Positions 1-7,387 of a stretch of 64,000 bases of DNA are shown here, in pieces. Location of the stretch: contig NZ_PNBY01000019.1 of NCBI RefSeq assembly GCF_005886875.1, positions 1 through 64,000 on the forward strand, written 5' to 3'. The notes beneath the pieces are model-generated. The model searched no databases, was not told the origin of the DNA, and saw nothing but the letters and a program-made list of their open reading frames with translations. Origin of the DNA: Pseudoalteromonas aurantia (GTDB taxonomy: Bacteria > Pseudomonadota > Gammaproteobacteria > Enterobacterales > Alteromonadaceae). The first letter of the stretch is position 1. Each line of letters starts with the position of its first letter. The position numbers and the translations under genes were made by a program.

Positions 1-572
1 TCAAGTCTGAGCTAGTACATCGGGTTCTGGGCTTTTATTATCTGGCAATAACAGGTGGCGAATACGGCGTTCGCTTATAAACCACTCATTGTTTTTTAAT
101 GTTAGGTTTAATGGGGATACTAAGTCATTAACGAACGTGGTGACTGGATAAGGGGAGCGAGCAAGTAAATCGATAATACTCAGTCTGCCGTTGCCAGAAA
201 TAGGTGCGATTTCTAATACCAGTAATCGGCCATTTGTAAGAGGGTATAACCCATCAGGAACTGCTAATTTTCGTTGCAGGTTTAGTTGAGAGAAGACCCG
301 TTTATTTCTTCTTTATCTATCGTTGCGCGCACTAACGTACCTTCAGAATATAGCCCAAAAATTAAAATGCTATTTGGGAGTACCGCAATATCTGCCGGCC
401 CAATACGACCAGCAGTACATAATTTACTGTTAAAAAAGTGAGTGAACTTAGAGGTGAGTGAATTCAAATGATAGACTCTATTTTTAGTACTATCTATAAT
501 TTTAAACACGTCCCGCTGCCTTTAATAAACCGCATTAGGGTTAAAGGCCAGCGTAAACACTGGTCGAAAAAA
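1..572 (-). pseudogene. Broken SMP-30/NHL-like beta-propeller gene remnant
   Basis: Reading the minus strand from 572, the frame runs straight on from the stop of the upstream aspartyl protease gene. It gives a short stretch containing FNPNAVY, then an in-frame TAA at 522-524, then about 75 codons (509-282) with propeller-like text such as GPADIAVLPNSILIFGL. That frame ends at 282-284. The adjacent frame continues from about 297 to the TGA at 1-3 with LAVPDGLYPLTNGRLLVLE and NEWFISERRIRHLL. This looks like one protein broken by a one-base deletion near 285-300 and by a nonsense codon. Phrases such as PDGL and GRLLVLE are typical of SMP-30/gluconolactonase or NHL propellers, but only about two blades remain and no start codon with an SD is visible. 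Decay is what I see; the family is inferred. A sequencing error could explain the frameshift alone. Confidence 0.6.
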
Positions 573-1811
573 CTAATGGATAGAATAACCCGGTATGTGT
601 TGACTGGTTAACTCAACACAGGCCTTGTGTTCTAAGCATAGCGAGTATGTGGCAGGGCGTGTGCTATAAGTTAGCCAATCACCTTTAGAAATATTTTTAG
701 TTGGGATTGTATTTAGATGCGTAATGACATCTCCTGCTTTTATACCAGCGCCTTCGCCGGGTAAGTTAGGCATAACATAACGAACTAAGAACTCACCTGA
801 TAATAACTTACGTACTTCTAAGCCCATTAAGTTGTAGCGAATTGTTATTGCATGATTGCTAATTGGGGTTAGGTAGAGCGTTTCACTAAAGTAGTCGACC
901 GTGGTTTCAAATTGATTGAATATGCCGTTACCAATAACCCAATAATCCTCTTCATCGACGTTTTCTATTAAATTTGTTTTAATATGTGGTAGGGTTAGCT
1001 CTCCAAAACTGACACTTGGCAAACTAACACGCTTATGCTCCGTTTTACCACTTAGGCCTATATCTGCGCCTGTCACATATGCTGTAGGCAAAGGGATTTT
1101 ATGGTTTTCTAGGTATTGTGCACTGAGCTTCAAATAATGTCGGCTACCGGTATCAATAATTATGTCTTGTTGGGTAATATGTTGGTGGCCAAAATCTACT
1201 TCACCTTCAACATAGAGCTTACTCATAAAAATATCGAAAGAGATTGAGTACGTGTGTTTTGATGGCGTGAAAGGGCGCTTTGAAACACTGACTTGATTTG
1301 CTTTTTTATTAAATGTCCAAGAAAAGTGGCGCAATAGATCATGGCCAATCACACCGTCGAAGATTAACTCGTCAGGGCGGTCAAAATAGCGGGTTTTGCT
1401 GGTCTTAATAAACGCACCATGGAATTGACGAACTTCCAAATCACCGAATTTGAGTGAATCCATAGTAATTTGATGGCTTTGGCTGTCTTCTTCATCCCCC
1501 CAACCGCCCAGTTGCAACTCGTAGCCTTTAGGTAACTTTAAGGCACGTACTTTTGGGGAATCAAGTAGGATAGTAAATGAAGCACCGGTGTCTATCAAAA
1601 ATTTGAAGTTATCAACGCCATTAATGCTGCCATATATAAAGGTTTTTTCACCAATGTAATCTGTTTTTATATCAAATTGATTGAATTGGCTATGCCAATT
1701 TGGCACGACATCATCGTTTGCACTGCGTAATTTAAAGATATTTATTATGTTACAGCCACTCATCATTATTAAAGCGGTGATCACTATCAATATTCGAATT
1801 ATGTTCATCAT
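573..1811 (-). CDS. Aspartyl protease family lipoprotein with PDZ-like C-terminus
   Basis: The start at 1811 (ATG ATG, AGGT about 10 bases upstream) gives 412 residues. A longer frame up to 1892 adds only an unlikely leader. The N-terminus is a lipoprotein signal ending in the lipobox MSGC, so the protein should be anchored in the envelope. Two retropepsin-type motifs are visible, FLIDTGASFTILL and IIIDTGSRHYLKL, one per lobe, as in bilobal pepsin-like folds rather than a one-motif dimer. A WVIGNGIFNQFETTVDY element resembles the conserved block after the second lobe. The last 80 residues contain LPGEGAGIKAGDVITHLN, a PDZ-type GxxAGxxxGD element. Such bacterial proteins are annotated as aspartyl protease/PDZ families of unknown substrate. 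It lies downstream of the CHAP gene on the same strand. Proteolytic activity is inferred. Confidence 0.75.
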   Translation of the reverse strand: MMNIIRILIVITALIMMSGCNIINIFKLRSANDDVVPNWHSQFNQFDIKTDYIGEKTFIYGSINGVDNFKFLIDTGASFTILLDSPKVRALKLPKGYELQLGGWGDEEDSQSHQITMDSLKFGDLEVRQFHGAFIKTSKTRYFDRPDELIFDGVIGHDLLRHFSWTFNKKANQVSVSKRPFTPSKHTYSISFDIFMSKLYVEGEVDFGHQHITQQDIIIDTGSRHYLKLSAQYLENHKIPLPTAYVTGADIGLSGKTEHKRVSLPSVSFGELTLPHIKTNLIENVDEEDYWVIGNGIFNQFETTVDYFSETLYLTPISNHAITIRYNLMGLEVRKLLSGEFLVRYVMPNLPGEGAGIKAGDVITHLNTIPTKNISKGDWLTYSTRPATYSLCLEHKACVELTSQHIPGYSIH

Positions 1812-1987
1812 GTGCTCGTACCTGTGTTGTATGGAGTGGAGCAGGGTAAATGATTGGCCGTGAAGTAAATGTGAAGGAAAGTACCGATACACGATAGCAG
1901 TTACAGATTTATATGAGGCGATTTATTATACTTTGTGCTTATCAAACTCTATTCTTATTATTTTCCTTCATAAGTTCAACTGTATGA

Positions 1988-2027
1988 GATTCATACCATC
2001 AATGTTATTTAAGTGATGGTATGAATC
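1988..2027. repeat. Perfect 14-bp inverted repeat with 12-base loop
   Basis: GATTCATACCATCA at 1988-2001 is exactly complementary to TGATGGTATGAATC at 2014-2027. It sits 8 bases past the stop of the CHAP-domain gene. No T-run follows on either strand, so it is not a classic intrinsic terminator. It could protect the 3' end of the transcript, act in RNA processing, be a protein site, or be the end of a small repeat element. Confidence 0.8.
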
Positions 2028-2034
2028 CTTTAAA

Positions 2035-2673
2035 CTAAGTCTTTGGAACTGTTAAGAGTGAGTAATTTTCTGCTTCATGCCATGGGAGCAAGTGTACAGA
2101 AACTTTTCCATAATCAGCGGTACCATTACCTTCCCAGTTTTGATCTATTACGTATACGCCATTTGAATTAGAGCCGATAGCAATAGCCACATGACCATAT
2201 GGCTTTGAATCTCCTGGTTGCCAGTATTTACCGTTAGACTTGAATTTTGCAATTACTCGCCATTTTAGATACATAGATGAATTTAACTTTGCACCACTCC
2301 AACGCCAATGGCTTGTATGCTCAGCATCAGATAAAGCTCTAATAAATTGAACGCATTGAAAGTAAGTATCGAAGCTTTCACCAACCGAAATTAGGTCATT
2401 TAAAGAGGTTATATATCTACTATCATGCTTACTAGCACTTGTTGAACCGTACTTTTTAAATACATTGGCAATATTGTTTGTGTATTTTAAATATAGAATA
2501 CTTCCACCAAAAACATGGTCTGTTTCTCTAGAGAAATTATTAGGGTTTGAAATTAAACTCTCTAAGTCGTTTTTGACACCTGGTTTTAGGGTGGCAAATT
2601 TATAATCTTGGGCGTATAAGCCTTGTGATTGAATAATTACAAAAAGAAATAGTAAACTTTTTATGAGTTTCAT
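2035..2673 (-). CDS. Secreted CHAP/NlpC-type cysteine peptidase or amidase
   Basis: This 212-residue protein has a Sec signal peptide (MKLIKSLLFLFVIIQSQGLYA, likely cleaved after YA, residue 21). Its second half resembles the CHAP superfamily, including the small BPSL0067-type group. Cys107 lies in YFQCVQFIRAL at the head of a helix, His161 in GHVAIAIG and Asp177 in YVIDQNW, giving a Cys-His-Asp/Asn triad. CHAP enzymes cut peptidoglycan peptides or amidated substrates, so the product probably acts on the wall in the periplasm or outside the cell. It follows the membrane kinase gene on the same strand after a 306-base gap, so co-transcription is possible but not shown. The residues around 22-100 are not recognised. 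The fold call is moderately sure; the substrate is unknown. Confidence 0.65.
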   Translation of the reverse strand: MKLIKSLLFLFVIIQSQGLYAQDYKFATLKPGVKNDLESLISNPNNFSRETDHVFGGSILYLKYTNNIANVFKKYGSTSASKHDSRYITSLNDLISVGESFDTYFQCVQFIRALSDAEHTSHWRWSGAKLNSSMYLKWRVIAKFKSNGKYWQPGDSKPYGHVAIAIGSNSNGVYVIDQNWEGNGTADYGKVSVHLLPWHEAENYSLLTVPKT

Positions 2674-2979
2674 ATGATAAATCCTTATCGAGCGTTTATC
2701 TTGAGTGTTAATTAAATTAAAGGTTTACTGCCGTACATCTTGACCTTATGGTTCCGGTATATGGTAAATTAGTGACCTTACAATAAGCCATACTCATCAG
2801 TCTTATAGTTGTTGGGCTTTGTATATTAAAAAGCGCAGTACTATATGCTTTGCAGTGATAAGAAATTTACGTAGTTTTTTTTCTGGGAAAAAGGCACGCA
2901 ATTGACTTGTTTTTTTTCATTTTTTGATTGGCTTGGTGTTAATTACTATTTACGGGAGAGCTCAAACGACTTATAAATT
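2674..2979. other. Intergenic gap between kinase and CHAP genes
   Basis: This 306-base A+T-rich stretch has no credible ORF. It probably carries the promoter of the CHAP gene on the minus strand. I see no clear intrinsic terminator for the kinase gene, no tRNA and no strong repeat beyond short T-runs at about 2874-2922. Confidence 0.5.
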
Positions 2980-5169
2980 TCAGTAACTATTTATAAAGTA
3001 TGGTTTTTTTCTTGCCGATAATTGTAAGATCTTAGCGCCTATGTCGGCAACTTCGGCTCTGGTAACTATTTTTTTTGGGTGAAAGTAGTTACTTTCAGCG
3101 CTACAAAATTTGTAGAAGTGGCAGAGTTGTGCGTGCTTTAGTGATTTTAAGTCGTTAAAGGAGGTCACATCTTTAAAGTGAATCGGTGTATAACTTTTGA
3201 GTTGGTTTGGGTCATATAGCTGTAAAAGCTGACTTACAGTTACAGCTAGCCATTCTTTTGAAACTGGCTTTTTTGGGTTGAAAGCATGAGGCGATGGTAA
3301 AAATCCAGCTTTATGGGCATAGTTGAGGTATGCATTAGCCCAAGAGAAGTCTTCAATAAAGCCTTGCTGATTATGTATTACTAGGTTTTTAAAATATTTA
3401 TCGGTTTTACTTAATTGAATTAGACCTTTCTCGTGTGCGGATAGAAAAAGGATAGAAAGCGCTTCAGCTTGTTTGGAAACTTGTTCAGGTTGAAATACTC
3501 GTTGTTTACCATCATGCGAGGGTCGTCCAATGACTATACCTCGCATAGCTAAATAATGAATATTAGTATAATAGGGGTTATATGGCGTGACATCGCTAAA
3601 TTCTATTGGTAAATCAGACCCATTCCGAATTACGAACCTTAAAGTTAATTTCTCATATTTTTTATTATATTTTAAAGCTTGAATGGTGATCGTGTGGATG
3701 CCATCGTCATAAAATATGTTGTGATAATACCCATCACTACTAATATAGCCACCGCCTTTAACCTTGAGTGATAGATCGGATATGTTGATACTATCGGGTA
3801 TGACTTTCAATTTAATTTCTTCATTAACTTTACCTCCATGATTGGTAAAAACATAGGGAGAAAAAAAATTACCATGTCCCTCAAAGTTATTAATAGGACT
3901 AATAACAGGCTGGGTATTGCTTCCTTTCATAGTGTCATTGTTTAGTATTTTATAAAACTCACCGTTACTTTCTTGTGCTGTAAAGAGTGTGCTTAGAAAA
4001 TCAATAGCTTGATTTTGCTTGGTTTGTTGCTCTCTAATAGTTGTGTTTTTAGATGATACAACATACAAAAAGGATGCCGAAAAAATTGAAATAAAGAAAA
4101 AGTATGTGAATACAGGCTTAAACTTTGCACAATAGCATGTGAATCTATCTGTGTTTGATACATCCTTTATTTTTGACACGTCTAATACATATGCAGATTG
4201 CAGTGATTTTCTAAGTTCAGCGATTGTTGGCGTTCTATTAATCGCTTCTTTTAGAGAAGCTTGTTCAAGGACTGAATTAATCAGGCGTACTTTAAGTTGC
4301 GTTTGTCGAAAGTGGTTTTTTAAGACGTATTGGAACACCTTAGCAGCAGAATAGACATCACTGGAAAAGTTTAAAGTATCACCATTTAATTGTTCGGGAC
4401 TTGAGAAGTTTAGGGTAAAGCCCAGAGGCTTTGTATTTGATTTGACGGATAAGCTAGAATGAGACTCTCGCGCGATACCAAAATCAACCAAACTCGGCTT
4501 CATTTTACTATTTATCAATATGTTACTTGGTTTTATATCTGCATGCAGGATTTGCTGATTATGTGCATGCTCTAATGCATCACATATATCGAGAAAAATA
4601 CTAAAAGCTTGATCAAGGGATAAGTTCCGTTTGGACAAGAAGGTATTTAGCGGTAAACCAGGCACATAGTCCATAACCATATAATAGTAATGTTGGTATT
4701 CTCCAATATTAAAAACGCGCACTATGCCATGATGGCTGAACTTAGCTAAGCTTTGAGCTTCGTAGTTAAGCGTTGTCATACCGGCAGTTAGGTGAGGCGC
4801 AGGGTAAAGAAGTTTTATGGCAACGGTTTGATCGAATTTTCCATCACAGCGCTGAGCTTTATAAACCACTCCTTGGCCGCCTTCTCCTATGAGTTCTATC
4901 AACTTGAAATCGTCGATAATCTCCCCACTTAAGAACAATAGGTCATTATTGCCAAGTGCAAAATTTACACTGTTAGAAAGTAAAAGTGGTAAAAAGTGGT
5001 CTTGTTTATTTCGGATGTGTGAGGAGATGAGCTGCTTAACCTCTGCGGCAACTTTATTGTCTAGGTTGTTTATCTTAGACAGCTCAAGGGTCATTTCATT
5101 ATCTGAAAAAGCTAATAAATCAGAAAATATATCGAGGGCATCGGTTTTTTTGCTCTCGTTGATAGTCAT
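2980..5169 (-). CDS. Transmembrane Ser/Thr protein kinase with three SLH repeats
   Basis: 729 residues. A Hanks-type kinase domain covers about 88-320: glycine loop IGEGGQGVVYKA (94-105), Lys119 in VAIKLL, Glu137 in the helix C position, catalytic loop HADIKPSNILI (Asp211) and VDFGIARE (Asp229). The catalytic HRD is HAD, so this is a non-RD kinase. One membrane helix (about 352-371) separates it from the periplasmic part. The stretch just after the helix, with QAIDFLSTLFTAQ, resembles the juxtamembrane segment of proteobacterial kinase-TPR proteins, but no TPRs follow. Instead come an Ig-like beta region (about 430-517) and three S-layer-homology-like repeats (about 525-580, 593-650, 665-717), the last ending in IVTRAEVADIGAKIL. 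SLH domains bind wall polymers or peptidoglycan, so the protein probably senses the envelope. The ATG overlaps the sigma gene stop (ATGA), with no SD of its own, which suggests translational coupling. Confidence 0.88.
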   Translation of the reverse strand: MTINESKKTDALDIFSDLLAFSDNEMTLELSKINNLDNKVAAEVKQLISSHIRNKQDHFLPLLLSNSVNFALGNNDLLFLSGEIIDDFKLIELIGEGGQGVVYKAQRCDGKFDQTVAIKLLYPAPHLTAGMTTLNYEAQSLAKFSHHGIVRVFNIGEYQHYYYMVMDYVPGLPLNTFLSKRNLSLDQAFSIFLDICDALEHAHNQQILHADIKPSNILINSKMKPSLVDFGIARESHSSLSVKSNTKPLGFTLNFSSPEQLNGDTLNFSSDVYSAAKVFQYVLKNHFRQTQLKVRLINSVLEQASLKEAINRTPTIAELRKSLQSAYVLDVSKIKDVSNTDRFTCYCAKFKPVFTYFFFISIFSASFLYVVSSKNTTIREQQTKQNQAIDFLSTLFTAQESNGEFYKILNNDTMKGSNTQPVISPINNFEGHGNFFSPYVFTNHGGKVNEEIKLKVIPDSINISDLSLKVKGGGYISSDGYYHNIFYDDGIHTITIQALKYNKKYEKLTLRFVIRNGSDLPIEFSDVTPYNPYYTNIHYLAMRGIVIGRPSHDGKQRVFQPEQVSKQAEALSILFLSAHEKGLIQLSKTDKYFKNLVIHNQQGFIEDFSWANAYLNYAHKAGFLPSPHAFNPKKPVSKEWLAVTVSQLLQLYDPNQLKSYTPIHFKDVTSFNDLKSLKHAQLCHFYKFCSAESNYFHPKKIVTRAEVADIGAKILQLSARKKPYFINSY

Positions 5170-5738
5170 AGTGTGTCTACGAACTTACTGCGTAGAAAAG
5201 CGTTTGCTATATCAAGTTGCCGATAAACCTTTCCTGTTGATAAGCAGAGCTCGTTTGCTATTTCGTCGCCTGTCATACCTAAAAAATAGTAAAAAAGAGC
5301 CACTTCGTAACATGATTCTGACTTGTTTTTGAGTAGGCTTATTGCTTCATCAAAAATAGTGTATTGCTCATTTTCAATGATAGTTTGTTGGTCTAGCTGG
5401 CTTAAAGATGTATGGGTTATTAAATTACCACGTTTAGATGCATGTATTTTTCTCAGCTCACTCACTAAAGCATTTCGTATAAAAGTGGATACGTCTTTTA
5501 AATACTGTTTTCTACTGAAGTAATCTTTAGTGGGAGGAGCAAAGTAAATAAAGTATTCATTTAAAAAAGACGTCGTATTAGGCATTAAACTAAGTTCGGG
5601 GTTATTTTTTTGTAAGTTAGCTTTATGTTTTTTTAAGCTTGTTTTTAAGTGTAAAAATATCGCTGATTTAAGCTCATTTTCAGATTCGACACAGCCTGCC
5701 TTCCACTTTTGTATTAACAAAGTCACATCGTTTTTCAT
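5166..5738 (-). CDS. ECF-like RNA polymerase sigma factor (sigma-70 family)
   Basis: The start is uncertain. ATG at 5738 gives 190 residues beginning MKNDVTLLIQKWKAG, which fits the usual N-terminus of the TIGR02999-type ECF group. An upstream ATG at 5783 adds 15 residues and has no SD either. The middle resembles sigma region 2 with the block YLKDVSTFIRNALVSELRKI. The C-terminus carries a region 4 helix-turn-helix, GMTGDEIANELCLSTGKVYR, followed by ANAFLRSKF. In that family the sigma factor is commonly encoded next to a Ser/Thr kinase, which fits the 4-base overlap with the kinase gene here. No anti-sigma gene is adjacent, so the kinase may replace it as the control element. Target promoters are unknown. 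Confidence 0.75.
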   Translation of the reverse strand: MKNDVTLLIQKWKAGCVESENELKSAIFLHLKTSLKKHKANLQKNNPELSLMPNTTSFLNEYFIYFAPPTKDYFSRKQYLKDVSTFIRNALVSELRKIHASKRGNLITHTSLSQLDQQTIIENEQYTIFDEAISLLKNKSESCYEVALFYYFLGMTGDEIANELCLSTGKVYRQLDIANAFLRSKFVDTL

Positions 5739-6080
5739 TATTAATGACCAGTCTATCCTAAGTAAGTGTTTTTTCTTATGCATTTACATATAAGCATTGT
5801 AAATCTAAAGTTAAAAAAGTTAAAGGGTTAACTTTGTTGGTCGTAGTGTATGCTGTTTTTTCATTAAAAAAGTGGTGCGTCACTGTATAGATTACTTAAC
5901 AAAAACAAGTCGTTTTTTCAGTCTCTGTACTATTAATAATAGTGACATGCGGCTTTATTGAGTAAATGGCAGACTGAGGATTTAGATTTATGTAAAGCGA
6001 ACTATGTATATTGACGTATTATTTGAATGTTATATGAAACTTGGTGGAATAGAGGATGAGGTGTTTTATAATGTTATTTT
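5739..6080. other. Intergenic region upstream of sigma-kinase genes
   Basis: This 342-base A+T-rich gap separates the sigma gene from the tRNA-Val pair. Its only structured element is the GTTAA-rich repeat described at 5816-5835. I see no ORF with an SD, no RNA gene and no clear terminator for the tRNA transcript. Confidence 0.5.
5816..5835. promoter_or_regulatory. Inverted repeat in the sigma gene control region
   Basis: AAAGTTAA-AGGG-TTAACTTT is a perfect 8-bp inverted repeat about 80-100 bases before the sigma start codon. It is preceded by another AAAGTTAAAA, so GTTAA cores recur at about 10-base spacing, one helical turn. This is the layout of an operator for a dimeric regulator. No regulator is known, and an autoregulatory role is only a guess. 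Confidence 0.35.
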
Positions 6081-6157
6081 TGGTACAACCGAGTGGATTC
6101 GAACCACCGACCCCTACCATGTCAAGGTAGTGCTCTAACCAACTGAGCTACGGTTGT
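6081..6157 (-). tRNA. tRNA-Val (anticodon GAC), copy 1
   Basis: 77 bases with encoded CCA. Acceptor ACAACCG pairs with CGGTTGT, D arm GCTC/GAGC, anticodon stem CTACC/GGTAG around TTGACAT (anticodon GAC, reading GUC/GUU), T arm GGTGG/CCACT with TTCGAAT and discriminator A. It is probably co-transcribed with, and downstream of, the second tRNA-Val at 6186-6262. Confidence 0.95.
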
Positions 6158-6185
6158 ATTTCAGGTATGAACTCTAAATTAGAGT

Positions 6186-6262
6186 TGGTACGACCGAGTG
6201 GATTCGAACCACCGACCCCCACCATGTCAAGGTGGTGCTCTAACCAACTGAGCTACGGTCGT
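6186..6262 (-). tRNA. tRNA-Val (anticodon GAC), copy 2
   Basis: 77 bases with encoded CCA. Acceptor ACGACCG/CGGTCGT, anticodon stem CCACC/GGTGG, loop TTGACAT (anticodon GAC). It differs from the neighbouring copy only by two compensatory base-pair changes (A-U to G-C in the acceptor stem and U-A to C-G in the anticodon stem). It is promoter-proximal. A short AT palindrome (6170-6186) fills the spacer to copy 1. Confidence 0.95.
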
Positions 6263-6307
6263 ACTATAACGTTGTTATGTAATGAATATTACTTGGCAAC
6301 GGCGGCT

Positions 6308-6336
6308 AATATATAGCGACAATGCGTTTTGATCAA
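6308..6336 (-). promoter_or_regulatory. Predicted sigma-70 promoter for tRNA-Val pair
   Basis: On the minus strand, -35 TTGATC (6336-6331) and -10 TATATT (6313-6308) are separated by exactly 17 bases. A G+C-rich stretch follows (AGCCGCCG), as in stringently controlled stable RNA promoters. The expected start lies about 38-40 bases ahead of the first mature tRNA. Confidence 0.6.
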
Positions 6337-6379
6337 GCGTGTTTTATAAATTTTTGTTTGTTTGCACTTTTTTTATTCA

Positions 6380-7387
6380 TTAAGGACGAATTTCGCACGT
6401 TTTATAAAAGTCTTGCCACCACTTGACGTGCGTTACCGTACTCACTTTCATTTGCTTCAGCAGTGAGTTGGTATGTTCAGGGTTAAAAGATTCCGCTAAA
6501 TCAGGGTGATTGCTCCAAAGCTTGAATAATAACGGAGATGCTTTTTCTAGCATATTGGTCAATTGTGATTGATAGGGTTGCAGCTTCTCTAAATAATACT
6601 TTGAAAATACATTGCTGAGTATTTGCGCTTTTTTCTTATTTTTACCTACTGGGCATAGCTCATCACTGATTTTTATTTGGTTTAACCAGCGTGTGGTTGT
6701 GTCGTTGAGTAATATGTGTTGTTTGGTGGATGTGATGAGCTTGGGAATGAATTTGTTTTTATGTAATTTTTGCAGCGCGATGGTAATGTTGTCGGTGTTT
6801 ATCTTATTCACAGTAGCCTGATGTAGCAAGTGTGCTTGTAAATTAGAAAGCGCGGTCAGAGCTTCTAAGCTGGCTGTTTGTTGCTCTAGATGGCGGTCAA
6901 ACGCAATTTCACTGGCGGTGAGGTACGTGAGCTGGGAGAGCTCAGCTTCATTAAAAAGCATGTGTTCAAAAGATTGCGCAAACTGTAGCTGCTTTTCTTT
7001 TTTTACTGCAATGAGTTTGTTTTTAATCGCCGTATCGTGAGTCTGCGGATCATCAAGACAGTTTTGCACATGTTGAACAAACTCAATGTTATATTTAAGT
7101 GCTTCGCTTGCAGGCCATACTTTGCCCAATTGATTATTTTTTTTTGCGATTAATTGGCTCAATTTACAGTGGTTAATACTGGCAAATTCTATGATTGATA
7201 AACTGACTTCTGAGGAAGGCTTGTCGACATTAGGGTGAGGCAGTTGTTGTAGTTCTTCGTTGTTTGGCGCATCTTTTTCCACAACAGAGCTTAGCCGCTG
7301 TTGATATTCTACGTAAGTATTGCTGGGCTGTGGCGAGCAAGCAGCAATATAAACTATGCATATACTAAGTAATGTTAATTTTAACAA
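6380..7387 (-). CDS. DUF3080 family lipoprotein
   Basis: 335 residues starting at a TTG codon (7387). A good SD (AAGGA, 7 bases upstream) and the immediately following lipoprotein signal support that start. The signal ends in the lipobox IAAC, so Cys17 is the likely lipidation site. The remainder is helical and hydrophilic, with HPNVDKPSSEVSLSIIEF near residue 50 and a conserved-looking CLDDP segment. I recognise it as DUF3080, a family of unknown function found in Alteromonadales and Vibrionales. It overlaps the end of the MATE exporter gene by 23 bases and is probably translated from the same mRNA. No enzymatic motif is visible. Confidence 0.75.
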   Translation of the reverse strand: MLKLTLLSICIVYIAACSPQPSNTYVEYQQRLSSVVEKDAPNNEELQQLPHPNVDKPSSEVSLSIIEFASINHCKLSQLIAKKNNQLGKVWPASEALKYNIEFVQHVQNCLDDPQTHDTAIKNKLIAVKKEKQLQFAQSFEHMLFNEAELSQLTYLTASEIAFDRHLEQQTASLEALTALSNLQAHLLHQATVNKINTDNITIALQKLHKNKFIPKLITSTKQHILLNDTTTRWLNQIKISDELCPVGKNKKKAQILSNVFSKYYLEKLQPYQSQLTNMLEKASPLLFKLWSNHPDLAESFNPEHTNSLLKQMKVSTVTHVKWWQDFYKTCEIRP

